Positions 1 through 9,570 of a stretch of 64,000 bases of DNA are shown piece by piece. The DNA is taken from the NCBI GenBank assembly GCA_035507035.1, contig DATJOJ010000056.1, forward strand, positions 1-64,000, given 5' to 3'. The notes under the pieces are model-generated. The model did not search any database and was not told where the DNA came from. It saw nothing but the letters and a program-made list of their open reading frames with translations. Origin of the DNA: DATJOJ01 sp035507035. GTDB taxonomy: Bacteria; Acidobacteriota; Terriglobia; Terriglobales; Acidobacteriaceae. The translations under genes and the position numbers were made by a program. Every line of letters starts with the position of its first letter. Positions within the stretch are counted from its first letter, which is position 1.

Positions 1-39
1 CTCCTCATCATCAACGACTAAAATGCGCTCCCCGGGCAT
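1..39 (-). CDS. Response regulator, N-terminal fragment (runs off window)
   Basis: Only the first 13 codons are present, reading leftward from an ATG at 39. They give MPGERILVVDDEE, the typical beta-1 strand and acidic pair that open a CheY-like receiver domain. The rest of the gene lies outside the window, so the output domain is unknown. It is divergent from the hybrid histidine kinase at 173, which makes it a plausible partner. The 133-bp gap between them should hold the promoters of both. Confidence 0.6.
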   Translation of the reverse strand, partial: MPGERILVVDDEE

Positions 40-172
40 TGTATTCCACAGTGTACCTCGGTTGAGGCAATTTGCTGAGTGCCAAAAGTAACTACTCCCT
101 ACCTGAAACCCCACCCTTCGACGTTGAAGGCATGGTATTCCAAAGGAGGAGCTTGAACCCTGTTTTAGGACA

Positions 173-3100
173 ATGAATTCGGTTTTCAGCGCCGGGTATA
201 CCCTAGGGGAACTGGTGCTGCCAAAGCTGACAGCGGTGGAGTCGGCCACCCTCGTCCTGCTGGCGGCTGCCCTACTCGTGTTCCGCACTTTCCGTGAGCG
301 TTACTTGCTGGTCTGGATTCTGGGCTGGGTGGCGTATTACATCTCGGTTTCCGGCCACGTTGTCCTGAACCACCCCAATGCGCAGCTCGAATCAGCGATC
401 AATCAGGCGGAGATGATTTTGGCTCTCTCCCTTTTCGCCGCGGGCACGCAAATCTATTGCCACGCGCGTAAGTTACTGAGTGGATTGCTGATCTTTTCCA
501 TACTGCTAATCGCTGGCACGCTTGCCCGGGGCATTCTATTGCCCGGCTCTGAAGTTCTGGAGATCGGCTTTCAGGCCTGCTATCGGCTGATTGCGATCGT
601 TGCCGCTTTCCAATTGATCCGCTACCGTTGGGCCAGGTGGGAAATCGGGACCTGGCTGTTGAGCGCGAGTTTGATCATCACTCATCTGGATTGGTCTCCT
701 CTCGCGGGTCGCCTGCCGCCGGGATTCAACTTGGTGGCGGACCTGCTGCTCGGCCTGAGCATGCTCCTGGTGGTGCTCGATGATTCTCGCGCCCGCACGC
801 AACGGCTGGCAGTTGTCAATGCCTTGACCACCAGCATCACGCGTGCTCGCGAGCAAGGTCCAATGATGGTGACCGCCCTCGAGGAGTTGAAGCGCCTGAT
901 GCTGGCCAAAGCCGCGTGGTTCCGCATGGTGGAAGGCGAAAAGATGGTGATTGTCCAGCAGATTGGGCTTTCCCCGGAGTTCATGCAGGACCGCGGCTCG
1001 GTTCCGCTGGACGACAAATTTGAAGACACTCTGACCCATGAGGGGCCAATTCTGGTAAAGACCTCTACGTCTGATGAGACAGCGCGGCTGCAACTGAAAA
1101 AAGAAGGATTCCATCACAGCGTTCTCGTGCCCGTCAAAGGGAAAAAGTCGATCATCGGAGTGCTGACTCTGGGTTCGCGGCATCACTTGGCTTACACACC
1201 CGACGAAATGGAGTTCCTGGAGACAACCGCGCACCAGCTTGGCTTGGCTGTAGAGAACCTTCGTTTGGTGGAGCAGATCGTCCGGTCTCACCGGCAGTGG
1301 GCGAATACTTTCGACTCGATTCAGGATTTTGTCCTCGTTCATGACGCTAATTTCCGCATCATGAAGGCGAATCGCGCCTTACTCGAGCGCCTTGGGCAAG
1401 CCCCGGCGGATGTAGTCGACCTGCCTTGCGAAGCGGTGTTGCCGAAGAACAGTAAGTGGAAAGATTGCCCTTACTGTCTGGGTGCCGATGAGATTTTTCA
1501 CGAAGCGCCGGACCCGTGTTTTGGCGGTTTCTCCGTGGTTTCGACGTCTTCTTATACCGAGCAAGGGAAGGCGGAAAAGGGCACCGTTCATGTTGTGCGC
1601 GACACTACTGATCGCCGAGTGGCCGAAGCAAATTATCGGCTGCTGTTCGAGCAAGCGCAGGAAGGAGTTTTTGTCGCATCTCCGGGCGGCAGATTGATCG
1701 ATTGCAATGACGCTCTCATCCGCATGCTGGGTTACAGCAAGCGGGAAGAAATCATGGCTCTGGGGCTCGATACGGAGGTCTACGCCTTCCCCAGCCAGCG
1801 AGAAGCCTTTCACCGTGAAATTGAGCTGCATAATTTTGTTCGCAACTTCGAAGTAACTCTTCGTCACAAAGACGGTTCTCTACTGACCGTTCTTGAAAGT
1901 ACGTTTGTCACCAAAGATGCAAATGGCAAGATCGAGCGCTATCAGGGTTTTTTGCTCGATATCACGGAAAAGAAGCGGGCAGAGGATGAGATTCGGAGAC
2001 GCAATCGCGAACTCAACGCACTCAATGCGATGGCGGTGATTGCAACCCAGTCTTTTGATCTTGACGAAATCCTGAATCTTACCCTGCGCCAGGTAGTTTC
2101 CTTGATGGCAACCGACGGCGGCTCGATTTATATGGCTGACCCCGAAGGACCCAAGTTCCGTCGTCGTGCGACCTGGGGGCAGAGAAGCGCCGACCGGGCA
2201 CGCCTTTCCGAGGTCGATTTGAACGAAGGATTTGGAGACTTGGTAACGAGGTCGCGCACCGAGGTCATCACTCCTGAATTCCTACCCCACCTGCCCAGCG
2301 CAGCCGCTGACTTTATCCGCGGCGAAGCTTCAGGAATCTGGGTTCTGTTGTGGAGCAAGGACAAATGCGTGGGAATTATGGGACTCACTAGCCGCCAGCC
2401 GCGCACGTATACGGAAAGCGACGAGAACCTACTGGTGGCTATTGGGCGGCAACTGGCCACCACCATCGAACGGGTGCGTCTGTATGACGAAACTTCACGC
2501 GCTTTCGATGACCTACGGCGCACGCAAGAACAATTGCTGCAAAGCGAGAAGATGTCCGCTGTCGGTCAACTGATTGCCGGTGTGGCTCACGAGTTGAACA
2601 ATCCCCTTACAGCGATTTTGGGTTACGCCCAGCTTCTGCAAAGCGAGGAACTGGCGGAACGCGCCGCCGATTTTGTTAGTAAACTTTTCAAGCAGGCCCA
2701 GCGCACTCACCGCGTAGTACAGAATCTGCTGTCTTTTGCCCGCCAGCGCAAGCCCCATAAGCAGACGATCGCTATTGCCAAGGTGTTGGAAGAAACTCTG
2801 GCGCTTCGGGATTACGACCTGCGAGTCAACGACATCAAACTCGAACGCGAGATCGACGCCCAGTTGCCGGCGGTTACGGCTGATCCTCATCAGCTGGAGC
2901 AAGTGTTTCTCAACATCATCAATAATGCGGTGGATGCAATGCTCGAAACAGGGCATGGCGGCTGCCTAAAGGCGACTGCCTGCATGAGAGACGGCCAGAT
3001 TCATGTTGAATTTCACGATACCGGCCCTGGCATCAAAGAGCCAAATCGCATTTTCGAGCCGTTCTACACGACCAAGACGGTAGGAAAGGGCACCGGCCTC

Positions 3101-3652
3101 GGTCTCAGCATTTGCTACGGAATTATTCAGGAGCACGGTGGACGCATCACCGCTCATAACCGAGACGAGGGCGGAGCGGTGATCGCGGTGGTATTGCCTT
3201 CAGCTGGAGCGGCAGCCCCGGTAGAGGAGCCTCGACCGGCCCTGCCGCGTCAGTCGGTCATCGAGGGACGGATTTTGCTATTGGAAGACGAGGAGTCCAT
3301 CCTGGAGTTCGAACGTGATGTTTTAATGGGGGCTGGCGCGGAGGTAGTTACCTGCATAAAAGGTGAAGATCTGAAAACGCTCCTCCGCGATCAGACTTTC
3401 GATGCGCTGATTATGAGTGGGAAGATCCCTGGTACCGGTTCTCTAACGGAAGTGCACAATTGGATTGCAGAGCATTGTCCGAGAGTCGAAAAACACTGGC
3501 TGGTTACTTTCTCCAGTGCGCCTGATACGGAAATCCGGGATTTTCTTCAGGAAAAAAATGTGCCCTATCTGATGAAGCCATTTGAGGTCAGCGATCTTAT
3601 CGCTCATACCCGAAGGCTGCTGCAGAAAACCCAGGCCGCAAGCGCGAATTAG
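173..3652 (+). CDS. Membrane hybrid histidine kinase: 7TM-like, GAF, PAS, PAS, GAF, HisKA, HATPase, pseudo-receiver
   Basis: A sensor kinase of 1159 residues. The first roughly 210 residues form several hydrophobic segments. They are followed by a GAF-like region (about 220-370), a PAS-like region with a CPYC motif (about 375-490), a second PAS (about 495-610) and a second GAF (about 630-775). The HisKA H-box AHELNNPLTAILGY puts the phospho-accepting histidine at His806. An HATPase follows with an N-box (NIINNAVDAM) and G-boxes (GTGLGLSI). The C-terminus is receiver-like: the acidic pocket LLLEDEES and the late Lys (LMKPF) are present, but the aspartate position reads DALIMSGKIPG, so Ser1082 replaces the phospho-acceptor. 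A strong AAAGGAGG at 142-149 is too far upstream of this ATG to be ideal, so the start is not certain. The ligand is unknown. Confidence 0.85.
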   Translation: MNSVFSAGYTLGELVLPKLTAVESATLVLLAAALLVFRTFRERYLLVWILGWVAYYISVSGHVVLNHPNAQLESAINQAEMILALSLFAAGTQIYCHARKLLSGLLIFSILLIAGTLARGILLPGSEVLEIGFQACYRLIAIVAAFQLIRYRWARWEIGTWLLSASLIITHLDWSPLAGRLPPGFNLVADLLLGLSMLLVVLDDSRARTQRLAVVNALTTSITRAREQGPMMVTALEELKRLMLAKAAWFRMVEGEKMVIVQQIGLSPEFMQDRGSVPLDDKFEDTLTHEGPILVKTSTSDETARLQLKKEGFHHSVLVPVKGKKSIIGVLTLGSRHHLAYTPDEMEFLETTAHQLGLAVENLRLVEQIVRSHRQWANTFDSIQDFVLVHDANFRIMKANRALLERLGQAPADVVDLPCEAVLPKNSKWKDCPYCLGADEIFHEAPDPCFGGFSVVSTSSYTEQGKAEKGTVHVVRDTTDRRVAEANYRLLFEQAQEGVFVASPGGRLIDCNDALIRMLGYSKREEIMALGLDTEVYAFPSQREAFHREIELHNFVRNFEVTLRHKDGSLLTVLESTFVTKDANGKIERYQGFLLDITEKKRAEDEIRRRNRELNALNAMAVIATQSFDLDEILNLTLRQVVSLMATDGGSIYMADPEGPKFRRRATWGQRSADRARLSEVDLNEGFGDLVTRSRTEVITPEFLPHLPSAAADFIRGEASGIWVLLWSKDKCVGIMGLTSRQPRTYTESDENLLVAIGRQLATTIERVRLYDETSRAFDDLRRTQEQLLQSEKMSAVGQLIAGVAHELNNPLTAILGYAQLLQSEELAERAADFVSKLFKQAQRTHRVVQNLLSFARQRKPHKQTIAIAKVLEETLALRDYDLRVNDIKLEREIDAQLPAVTADPHQLEQVFLNIINNAVDAMLETGHGGCLKATACMRDGQIHVEFHDTGPGIKEPNRIFEPFYTTKTVGKGTGLGLSICYGIIQEHGGRITAHNRDEGGAVIAVVLPSAGAAAPVEEPRPALPRQSVIEGRILLLEDEESILEFERDVLMGAGAEVVTCIKGEDLKTLLRDQTFDALIMSGKIPGTGSLTEVHNWIAEHCPRVEKHWLVTFSSAPDTEIRDFLQEKNVPYLMKPFEVSDLIAHTRRLLQKTQAASAN

Positions 3653-3673
3653 CCGTGCTAACGTCAGTTACCA

Positions 3674-4240
3674 CTACTTCTTCAAAATCGGATTGTAACC
3701 GTCGGTGACCAGCTTGATGCGCATGGCTTCCGCATCCTTGATCTCGGCATAGGGACCGATCTGGACGTGGAACAGCTTGTCGGAAGCGGTGCTGGCGGCA
3801 AACGCCGGATATTGCTTGCGCTTAAGCGCGTCGACCAGCGCATCGGCATCTTCCTGCTTGCTAACAGCCGCTACTTGCACATAGTAACCGTTGGTGACAG
3901 GCGCCGGGGCAGAACTTGCCGCAGGCGTCTGGGACGCGGTCTCGGTTCCCGCTGAGGCAGTTTGAGACGGTACTGGGCTGGCGTCCTGATTTGCGGGGGC
4001 GGGCGTTGTCGCAGCTGTTTCCTCAGGTGCCGTTTTCACCGCCGAGGGCCTCGGGCCTGTGGAAGAAATCGGGAGTGCAGAGGACACCTCGGCCAGCGGG
4101 GTCTTCAGCACTGAGTTCCGGCCAAGAGAAAATCCCATCGCAAAGAAAACCGCGCACAGAGCCACCAGGCCAAAGAACAGGAGCAGCATTTTCCCTGTGC
4201 CTAGCGTTATTTCAGTGTCTTCCGAAGTAGCGACTGGCAT
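3674..4240 (-). CDS. SPOR-domain membrane protein
   Basis: The protein has 188 residues. It has a short cytoplasmic tail, one membrane segment (about 17-39, rich in Leu, Phe and Ala), a long Ala/Pro/Thr/Ser linker, and a C-terminal SPOR domain (about 115-186: YYVQVAAVSKQEDADAL, then FHVQIGPYAEIKDAE). SPOR domains bind denuded septal peptidoglycan, so a role in division or wall remodelling is likely, but this is inferred from the family. It is the last gene of an apparent four-gene minus-strand operon behind the slipin, with a 22-bp gap. It converges on the histidine kinase gene. Confidence 0.8.
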   Translation of the reverse strand: MPVATSEDTEITLGTGKMLLLFFGLVALCAVFFAMGFSLGRNSVLKTPLAEVSSALPISSTGPRPSAVKTAPEETAATTPAPANQDASPVPSQTASAGTETASQTPAASSAPAPVTNGYYVQVAAVSKQEDADALVDALKRKQYPAFAASTASDKLFHVQIGPYAEIKDAEAMRIKLVTDGYNPILKK

Positions 4241-4262
4241 AACTCAACCCCCATTTTTACGC

Positions 4263-5054
4263 CTAGCCCTTGGCCGCATCCGGCGACGGATTTTTGGTTT
4301 CAAGAAATTTTTGCATTCCCGACAAAAAGTCCATAGGAACCGGGAATACCACCGTTGTGTTCTTCTCGACGCCGATTTCCGTTAAGGTCTGCAAATAGCG
4401 CAATTGCACGCTGACTGGTTCAGTGGCGAGTAGTTTGGCTGCATCCACCAAGCGCTGTGCTGCCGAGAACTCGCCTTCCGCGTGAATAATCTTGGAACGC
4501 TTTTCGCGCTCTGCCTCGGCCTGCTTCGCCATCGCGCGCAGCATCGATTCGGGAAGATCGACCTGCTTCACTTCGACGTTCACAACTTTTACGCCCCAGG
4601 GGGCGGTGTGCGTGTCGAGAATGCTTTGCAGGCGAATATTGATTTTGTCGCGATGGGCCAGCAGTTCGTCGAGTTCCTGTTCACCCAGAACCGAGCGCAG
4701 CGTCGTTTGGGCAAACTGAGAAGTCTGGTAAACGTAATTGGAAACTTCGACCACAGCCTTGCGTGGATCAATAACGCGCAGGAAGATGACCGCATTTACC
4801 TTCAGCGTTACGTTGTCGCGCGTGATGATGTCCTGGGGCGGGACCTCCAAAGCTTCCTGCCGTAAGGACACACGCACCATGCGATCGATGGGGGCAAAGA
4901 CCAAAATGATGCCCGGCCCCTTGGCTGCCGGTAGCAGGCGGCCAAGTCGGAAAATAACGCCGCGTTCATACTCCGCCAGAATTTTGATCGAACTCAGAAT
5001 GTAAAGGACGATGACAACGATGACGATGGTTGTGAAACCAAACCCGAGCTCCAT
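4263..5054 (-). CDS. Slipin / SPFH (stomatin-like) membrane protein
   Basis: A protein of 263 residues with an N-terminal membrane hairpin (about 5-22) followed by an SPFH domain. Typical slipin strings are [33 protein letters not shown] and DVxTxDxVT-like text ([16 protein letters not shown]). The C-terminal part is a helical coiled-coil stretch ([17 protein letters not shown]). Slipins form membrane microdomain scaffolds and usually pair with NfeD proteases, and a long NfeD lies directly upstream here. The 125-bp gap between them could carry an internal promoter, but I saw no convincing one. Confidence 0.9.
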   Translation of the reverse strand: MELGFGFTTIVIVVIVLYILSSIKILAEYERGVIFRLGRLLPAAKGPGIILVFAPIDRMVRVSLRQEALEVPPQDIITRDNVTLKVNAVIFLRVIDPRKAVVEVSNYVYQTSQFAQTTLRSVLGEQELDELLAHRDKINIRLQSILDTHTAPWGVKVVNVEVKQVDLPESMLRAMAKQAEAEREKRSKIIHAEGEFSAAQRLVDAAKLLATEPVSVQLRYLQTLTEIGVEKNTTVVFPVPMDFLSGMQKFLETKNPSPDAAKG

Positions 5055-5179
5055 ACGAGCCTCCGCATCCGCGAATTTGCAGACGCTTCCTTTGGCGGAT
5101 TGTAACGCAATCTGCTGGCCAGGAGCGGTGAATCGCGAGCGAGCGTGTTGTCTCAGAAGATTCGGGGAATCGGAGAAGG

Positions 5180-6496
5180 TTAAAGGACTGGTGCCACGCG
5201 AGATTTTTCGTCGGCCTCCGCGGGGTCGACCCGTAAGCGCAGGCCGTCCACTTCCCGCACAATCACCGTTTGTCCGGAAGCGACGTTAGCGGAGGCAATC
5301 GCGTCCCATAGTTCTCCGTGCACGAAGACTTTGCCTTGCGGCGAGAGTACGGTTTGCGCCAGTCCGACCTCGCCGATCAAGCCCTGCGTTCCCGTGACCA
5401 CCTTGTTGGCGCGAGCTTTCGCAGCAATGCTCATCAGGAATACGGTGATAACTCCGAAGGGAATGCTAACGGCCAGCGCAGTCAACAAGTGCACCTGCAT
5501 CTGTGGGATGGGCGCGTCGACTAGCATGAGCGCACCCAAAGTCAGAGTCACAATGCCGCCGATGGCCAGCACACCATGAGTCGCAAATTTAGCTTCCAAA
5601 GCGAAGAGAACGAATGATGTCAAAATGAGGACGACCGCAGCGATGCTGGTGGGCAGCAAATTAAATGCAAAGGCCGCCAGCAGAATGCTGATAACGCCGA
5701 CAAGTCCGGGCACCACGGCGCCGGGATGATTAAACTCGATGTAAAGACACAAAGCGCCCACCGCCAACAAGATGAAGGCCATGTTGGGATCCATAAAGAA
5801 GTCAAGGATCTGCTGGCGCAGCGTCATGCGGTAATCACGCACTTGTTCGCCGACGAGATTTAGGGTGACAACTTGCCCGTTAAATCGCTTCACCGGCTTG
5901 CCCTGCAGTTGTTTGAACAGGTCTTCTTCGGATGGGGCTATGTAATCGATTAGCCTCTGCGAGAGCGCTTCCTGGTCAGTAAACGATTTTGACTGCCGAA
6001 CGGCACTTTCGGCGACTGCGACGTTGCGTCCGCGCTGCGAGACGAAGGAGCGCATGAAGGCCGCCGAATCGTTCTCAATCTTCTCCTTCATCACGTCGTC
6101 CATCTTGCCGCCAAACGCGGAAACGGGATGGGCCGCGCCGGTATTCGTGCCTGGCGCCATGGCGGCCACATCGGCGCTTTCGAGGACAAAAAAACCAGCC
6201 GACGCAGCCCGGCTGCCGCTGGGGGCCACGTAAACAATCACTGGGACGGCGGAGGCTTCGATTTTTTCAATGATGTCGCGGGTGGAATCGAGCAAGCCGC
6301 CAGGGGTGCTCAGCTCAATGAGGACTGCTTGGTCATTGTTACGCTTTGCCTCGGTAATTGCCCGGCTGATGTACTCAGCTGTAATCGGCTGAATGGTGTC
6401 ATTCACCACCACGCGCAAAACATCCGCGGCGGACGACGCAGACACAAATCCAACACACCCAGCTAACACTAGCGAGAGAACGAATAAACGCTTCAT
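5180..6496 (-). CDS. NfeD-family membrane serine protease (long form, ClpP-like)
   Basis: A long NfeD of 438 residues. It has a signal peptide (1-23), a ClpP/SppA-like protease domain (about 26-220), four or more membrane segments (about 235-375) and a C-terminal NfeD OB-fold domain (about 385-435, with [25 protein letters not shown]). Ser99 in RAASAGFF and Lys139 in VMKEKI sit where the catalytic Ser-Lys pair lies in the archaeal homologue PH1510. The family cleaves the hydrophobic C-terminus of the partner slipin, which is the next gene. Its ATG overlaps the stop of the upstream TPR gene by 4 nt, so translational coupling is likely. Confidence 0.9.
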   Translation of the reverse strand: MKRLFVLSLVLAGCVGFVSASSAADVLRVVVNDTIQPITAEYISRAITEAKRNNDQAVLIELSTPGGLLDSTRDIIEKIEASAVPVIVYVAPSGSRAASAGFFVLESADVAAMAPGTNTGAAHPVSAFGGKMDDVMKEKIENDSAAFMRSFVSQRGRNVAVAESAVRQSKSFTDQEALSQRLIDYIAPSEEDLFKQLQGKPVKRFNGQVVTLNLVGEQVRDYRMTLRQQILDFFMDPNMAFILLAVGALCLYIEFNHPGAVVPGLVGVISILLAAFAFNLLPTSIAAVVLILTSFVLFALEAKFATHGVLAIGGIVTLTLGALMLVDAPIPQMQVHLLTALAVSIPFGVITVFLMSIAAKARANKVVTGTQGLIGEVGLAQTVLSPQGKVFVHGELWDAIASANVASGQTVIVREVDGLRLRVDPAEADEKSRVAPVL

Positions 6497-8136
6497 TGCT
6501 TTGATGGTGCCGCTGCTTGGTCGCTGAGTCTTGATGCGATGGTTTGCTTCAATGCCTGCGCGCCAGCATCATTGGGTTCCAACCTCAAGGCTCGATCGAT
6601 CTCGTCGGCAGCGGCTTCGGTCCTATTGTCTCGCAAATCGAGGCGAGCGAGAACAACTAATGGCTCGGCAAATTGCCGCAAGCGCAAAGCCTCCTCGGCT
6701 TCGGACCGAGCTGCGACGGGGTTATTCGAGGCCTCGAGGACACTTGCCAGGCCCGCATGCGCATCGGCATTTGCAGAATTCAACGAGACCGCTTCGCGAA
6801 ATTCACTTTCGGCTTCGCTAAGAAATCCTTGGCGCAGCAGTTGGCGTCCACGGTCACAGTGAAAGCGCGAGTGGGTCATGGGGTCAGCCTTCGCCATGCG
6901 CTGCTCAGCGGTCGCATCGATCTTTAAGATCAGCAACCGAAACCTATTTTCCTCGTAATTTGTCCGCAAACGCTCGGCGGGAAGTTTGAAAACGGACGCA
7001 GCCGGGGTGCGTACCCCATGCACCGATGGGGCGCTTGAGAGTTCGTCGAGGAGGGTCTTTGCCTCACCGTCGTTCGGGCGCATAGAGAGATCTTCGCGAA
7101 GCTGGCGTGAGGCGCCACTTCCGTCGCCGGCTTGATAAAGGGCGACCGCAAGGTTGAAGCGATAATCCGCTTCATTCGGATCGGCCGCAACTGCTTTTTG
7201 CAGATACTCAAGCGCTGCTGTTGGATCGCGATGGTCCACGACGACGCCGAGATTGTTGTAGACCTCGGATAAAGGCAAGTGCGCGGCTACCAGGTCGAAC
7301 GCAGACTCGGCTCGCGCGAAGTCTCCTTGGGCATAAGCAGCGAGGCCGATATAGAAGTTCGCTTCTCCGTTTCGTGGATCATTCTGCTCGATGTGAGAGA
7401 GTGAGGCAATCGTCTCCGCATATTGGCGATCTCGATAACAAGCCTTGCCGAGCTCTAACCATGCTTCCGAATATGCTGGATTCAGCCGGACGGCTTCGCG
7501 GAAATGGCGGATCTGCTCCGATGCTGTGGCAGCGATCCCGCCCCGGATGTAGCTTTCAAAGGCATCCAGGCGAACTGGGCTTGCTTGTCCGATAAATTGC
7601 TGTTTCGAAGTTGTCAGGTCTGGACGCAGGCCACGCATAACGTCCCATGCTAACGAAGTCTCAATCTCGATTAGCTGCACGAGAGGGCCGGATTCGATCA
7701 CTCGCGGCAACAGCCGCTCGTGGTGCATATCCAATAATTGCGCATCGGCGGTGAAAATCCTGCCGTCGAAACTGTACTGACCGAGGACAACGTAATCGAC
7801 ATCCAGTTGCTCGGCGATGCGATAAATCGTCGCGCGGGAGGCGCGCAAATGAATTGGGATTCCGAGCCGGTCATAGGCACGAACCCGATCCTCGCGAGGA
7901 ACAACGTATAACGTGGGCGAATCCAGGCGCTCCTGCAGCAACTCGGGAAAAGAGTCGCCAATCCACTCGATACCGGGAGCCTTGGATTGATTTTCGAACG
8001 GAACCACGAGAACAGTTTGGCCGGCTCCGCCTTGGCTTTGGGCAAAACAAAACCACGGCCACAGCGAAAACAAGAGAATAATTGGGAAAATTCGAAGCAA
8101 TTTCAAGACAGTTTGATTATAGCGGCTGGCACTCAC
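6493..8136 (-). CDS. Secreted TPR protein with N-terminal CsgG/FlgO-like domain
   Basis: A protein of 547 residues. A hydrophobic N-terminus that looks like a signal peptide (about 10-32, ending FCFAQ) is followed by a domain resembling the nucleotide-free TolB-N/CsgG/FlgO fold (TVLVVPFENQSKAPGIEWIGDSF, then LLQERLDS). At least six TPR-like repeats follow (about 195-360 and 425-540). TPR arrays are protein-docking scaffolds. It is the first gene of the run TPR-NfeD-slipin-SPOR, so it may bring substrates or partners to the protease complex. That role is inference from position only. Confidence 0.75.
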   Translation of the reverse strand: MSASRYNQTVLKLLRIFPIILLFSLWPWFCFAQSQGGAGQTVLVVPFENQSKAPGIEWIGDSFPELLQERLDSPTLYVVPREDRVRAYDRLGIPIHLRASRATIYRIAEQLDVDYVVLGQYSFDGRIFTADAQLLDMHHERLLPRVIESGPLVQLIEIETSLAWDVMRGLRPDLTTSKQQFIGQASPVRLDAFESYIRGGIAATASEQIRHFREAVRLNPAYSEAWLELGKACYRDRQYAETIASLSHIEQNDPRNGEANFYIGLAAYAQGDFARAESAFDLVAAHLPLSEVYNNLGVVVDHRDPTAALEYLQKAVAADPNEADYRFNLAVALYQAGDGSGASRQLREDLSMRPNDGEAKTLLDELSSAPSVHGVRTPAASVFKLPAERLRTNYEENRFRLLILKIDATAEQRMAKADPMTHSRFHCDRGRQLLRQGFLSEAESEFREAVSLNSANADAHAGLASVLEASNNPVAARSEAEEALRLRQFAEPLVVLARLDLRDNRTEAAADEIDRALRLEPNDAGAQALKQTIASRLSDQAAAPSKQ

Positions 8137-8178
8137 GCCGGCGGTGATTTGACCGATGTATGGGCTGGTTCTAGCCTC

Positions 8179-9495
8179 TTAGGCGCTGATGCGGTCGGTA
8201 TGGGATTCTTTATCCGGCGGTTGTAAGGCTTCCCAGCTTGGCAACTTCTGATCGCCGGTAATCAGCCGGGCTCCGCGCTCGTACGTGAAGTATGACCAGG
8301 CCCACTGCATAAGCACAATCACCCGGTTGCGAAAGCCAATGAGAAAGAAAATGTGGATGAACAACCAGGCAAGCCATGCGATGTAGCCAGAAATATGTAT
8401 CTTACCGAATTGCGCGACCGCGGCAGCGCGCCCGATAGTGGCGAGATTCCCTTTGTCCAAGTAATGAAAGTTTTCCCGCGATTCGTGGCGCAGATCGCGC
8501 TCGATATTCCGTGCGACAGCTGTGCCTTCCTGCATGGCGACCGGAGCGACGCCGGGCAACATATTGCCCTTCTTGTCTTTCAGCGAAGCGAGGTCCCCGA
8601 TCACGAATACCTCGGGATGCCCAGGGATGCTCAGATCGGGATTGACCACGACCCGCCCCGCGCGGTCCAGCGGAGTGCCCAACTTCTTTCCCAATGGGGA
8701 GGCCGCAACTCCCGCTGCCCATAGTGTCACCGCCGCGGGCAGCAGGGTATCACCGATTCGCACCGCCGCAGCCTCAACCCCCGTGACCATGGCGGACGTA
8801 CGCACTTCAACGCCCAAGTGGCGAAGTTGTTGTTCTGCGCTGCGAGAAAGATCTTCCGGGTAGCTCGGCAATACGCGAGGTCCGCCTTCCAGCAGGATGA
8901 TCCGCGCCATTTTCGGATCAACCGAGTGAAATTCGTTCTTTAACACCTGGTGGCAAATTTCCGCCAACGTTCCCGCCAATTCCACTCCGGTTGGTCCGCC
9001 TCCAACGATGACGAAGTTCAGCGGCATCATAGGCTGACCGCTGGCCGCCTGACGCTCGGCCAATTCGAATGCCAGGAGAATCCGCCGTCGAATCTCCACC
9101 GCATCCTCGATGTTTTTCAGACCGGGGGCAAAGGGCTCCCACTCCGGATGTCCGAAGTAAGCGTGGGTCGCGCCTGCAGCGATAACCAGGTAGTCGTAGG
9201 GAATCTCTAGTCCCGGCAGCTTCACCAGGCGCTTTTGCAGATCGAAATCCTCAACCTCACCGAGGAGGACTTCAATATTTCGCTCATTACGAACGATCCA
9301 GCGTATTGGAGCGGCGATGTCTGCGGGAGAAATTCCAGCAGTGGCCACCTGATAGAGTAGCGGCTGAAAGGTGTGGTGATTGCGGCGGTCAATCAGGGTG
9401 ATCGGAAGTTGGGAATGAGCCAGCTTTCGCGCAGCGTGAAGCCCGCCAAAACCCGCTCCCACAACCACCACTCGCGGCCTGTTTTCGCTTGTCAT
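8179..9495 (-). CDS. ndh: Type II NADH:quinone oxidoreductase (NDH-2)
   Basis: A flavoprotein of 438 residues. It has an N-terminal FAD dinucleotide fold (VVVVGAGFGGLHAAR), a second NAD-binding fold (FVIVGGGPTGVELAGTLAE), the FAD-contacting strings VFVIGDLASL and GVAPVAMQEG, and a C-terminal hydrophobic/amphipathic region (about 360-405: WLAWLFIHIFFLIGFRNR) typical of membrane-anchored NDH-2. It would pass electrons from NADH to menaquinone without proton pumping. I chose the ATG at 9495, since the longer frame only adds six residues ahead of the usual MTSxxxPRVVVVGAG start. The gene stands alone. Confidence 0.88.
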   Translation of the reverse strand: MTSENRPRVVVVGAGFGGLHAARKLAHSQLPITLIDRRNHHTFQPLLYQVATAGISPADIAAPIRWIVRNERNIEVLLGEVEDFDLQKRLVKLPGLEIPYDYLVIAAGATHAYFGHPEWEPFAPGLKNIEDAVEIRRRILLAFELAERQAASGQPMMPLNFVIVGGGPTGVELAGTLAEICHQVLKNEFHSVDPKMARIILLEGGPRVLPSYPEDLSRSAEQQLRHLGVEVRTSAMVTGVEAAAVRIGDTLLPAAVTLWAAGVAASPLGKKLGTPLDRAGRVVVNPDLSIPGHPEVFVIGDLASLKDKKGNMLPGVAPVAMQEGTAVARNIERDLRHESRENFHYLDKGNLATIGRAAAVAQFGKIHISGYIAWLAWLFIHIFFLIGFRNRVIVLMQWAWSYFTYERGARLITGDQKLPSWEALQPPDKESHTDRISA

Positions 9496-9570
9496 TGGGC
9501 AGTTCCAGCGCATCGAGCTCTGTTATTCTGAGCGTGGAAAATGCATCTCACGTAGTAATAGATTCCTGTG

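Noticed and set aside
536..1342. A minus-strand open frame (268 codons) inside the histidine kinase
   Set aside because: It is antisense to strongly conserved domains and has a shadow-like composition without motifs.
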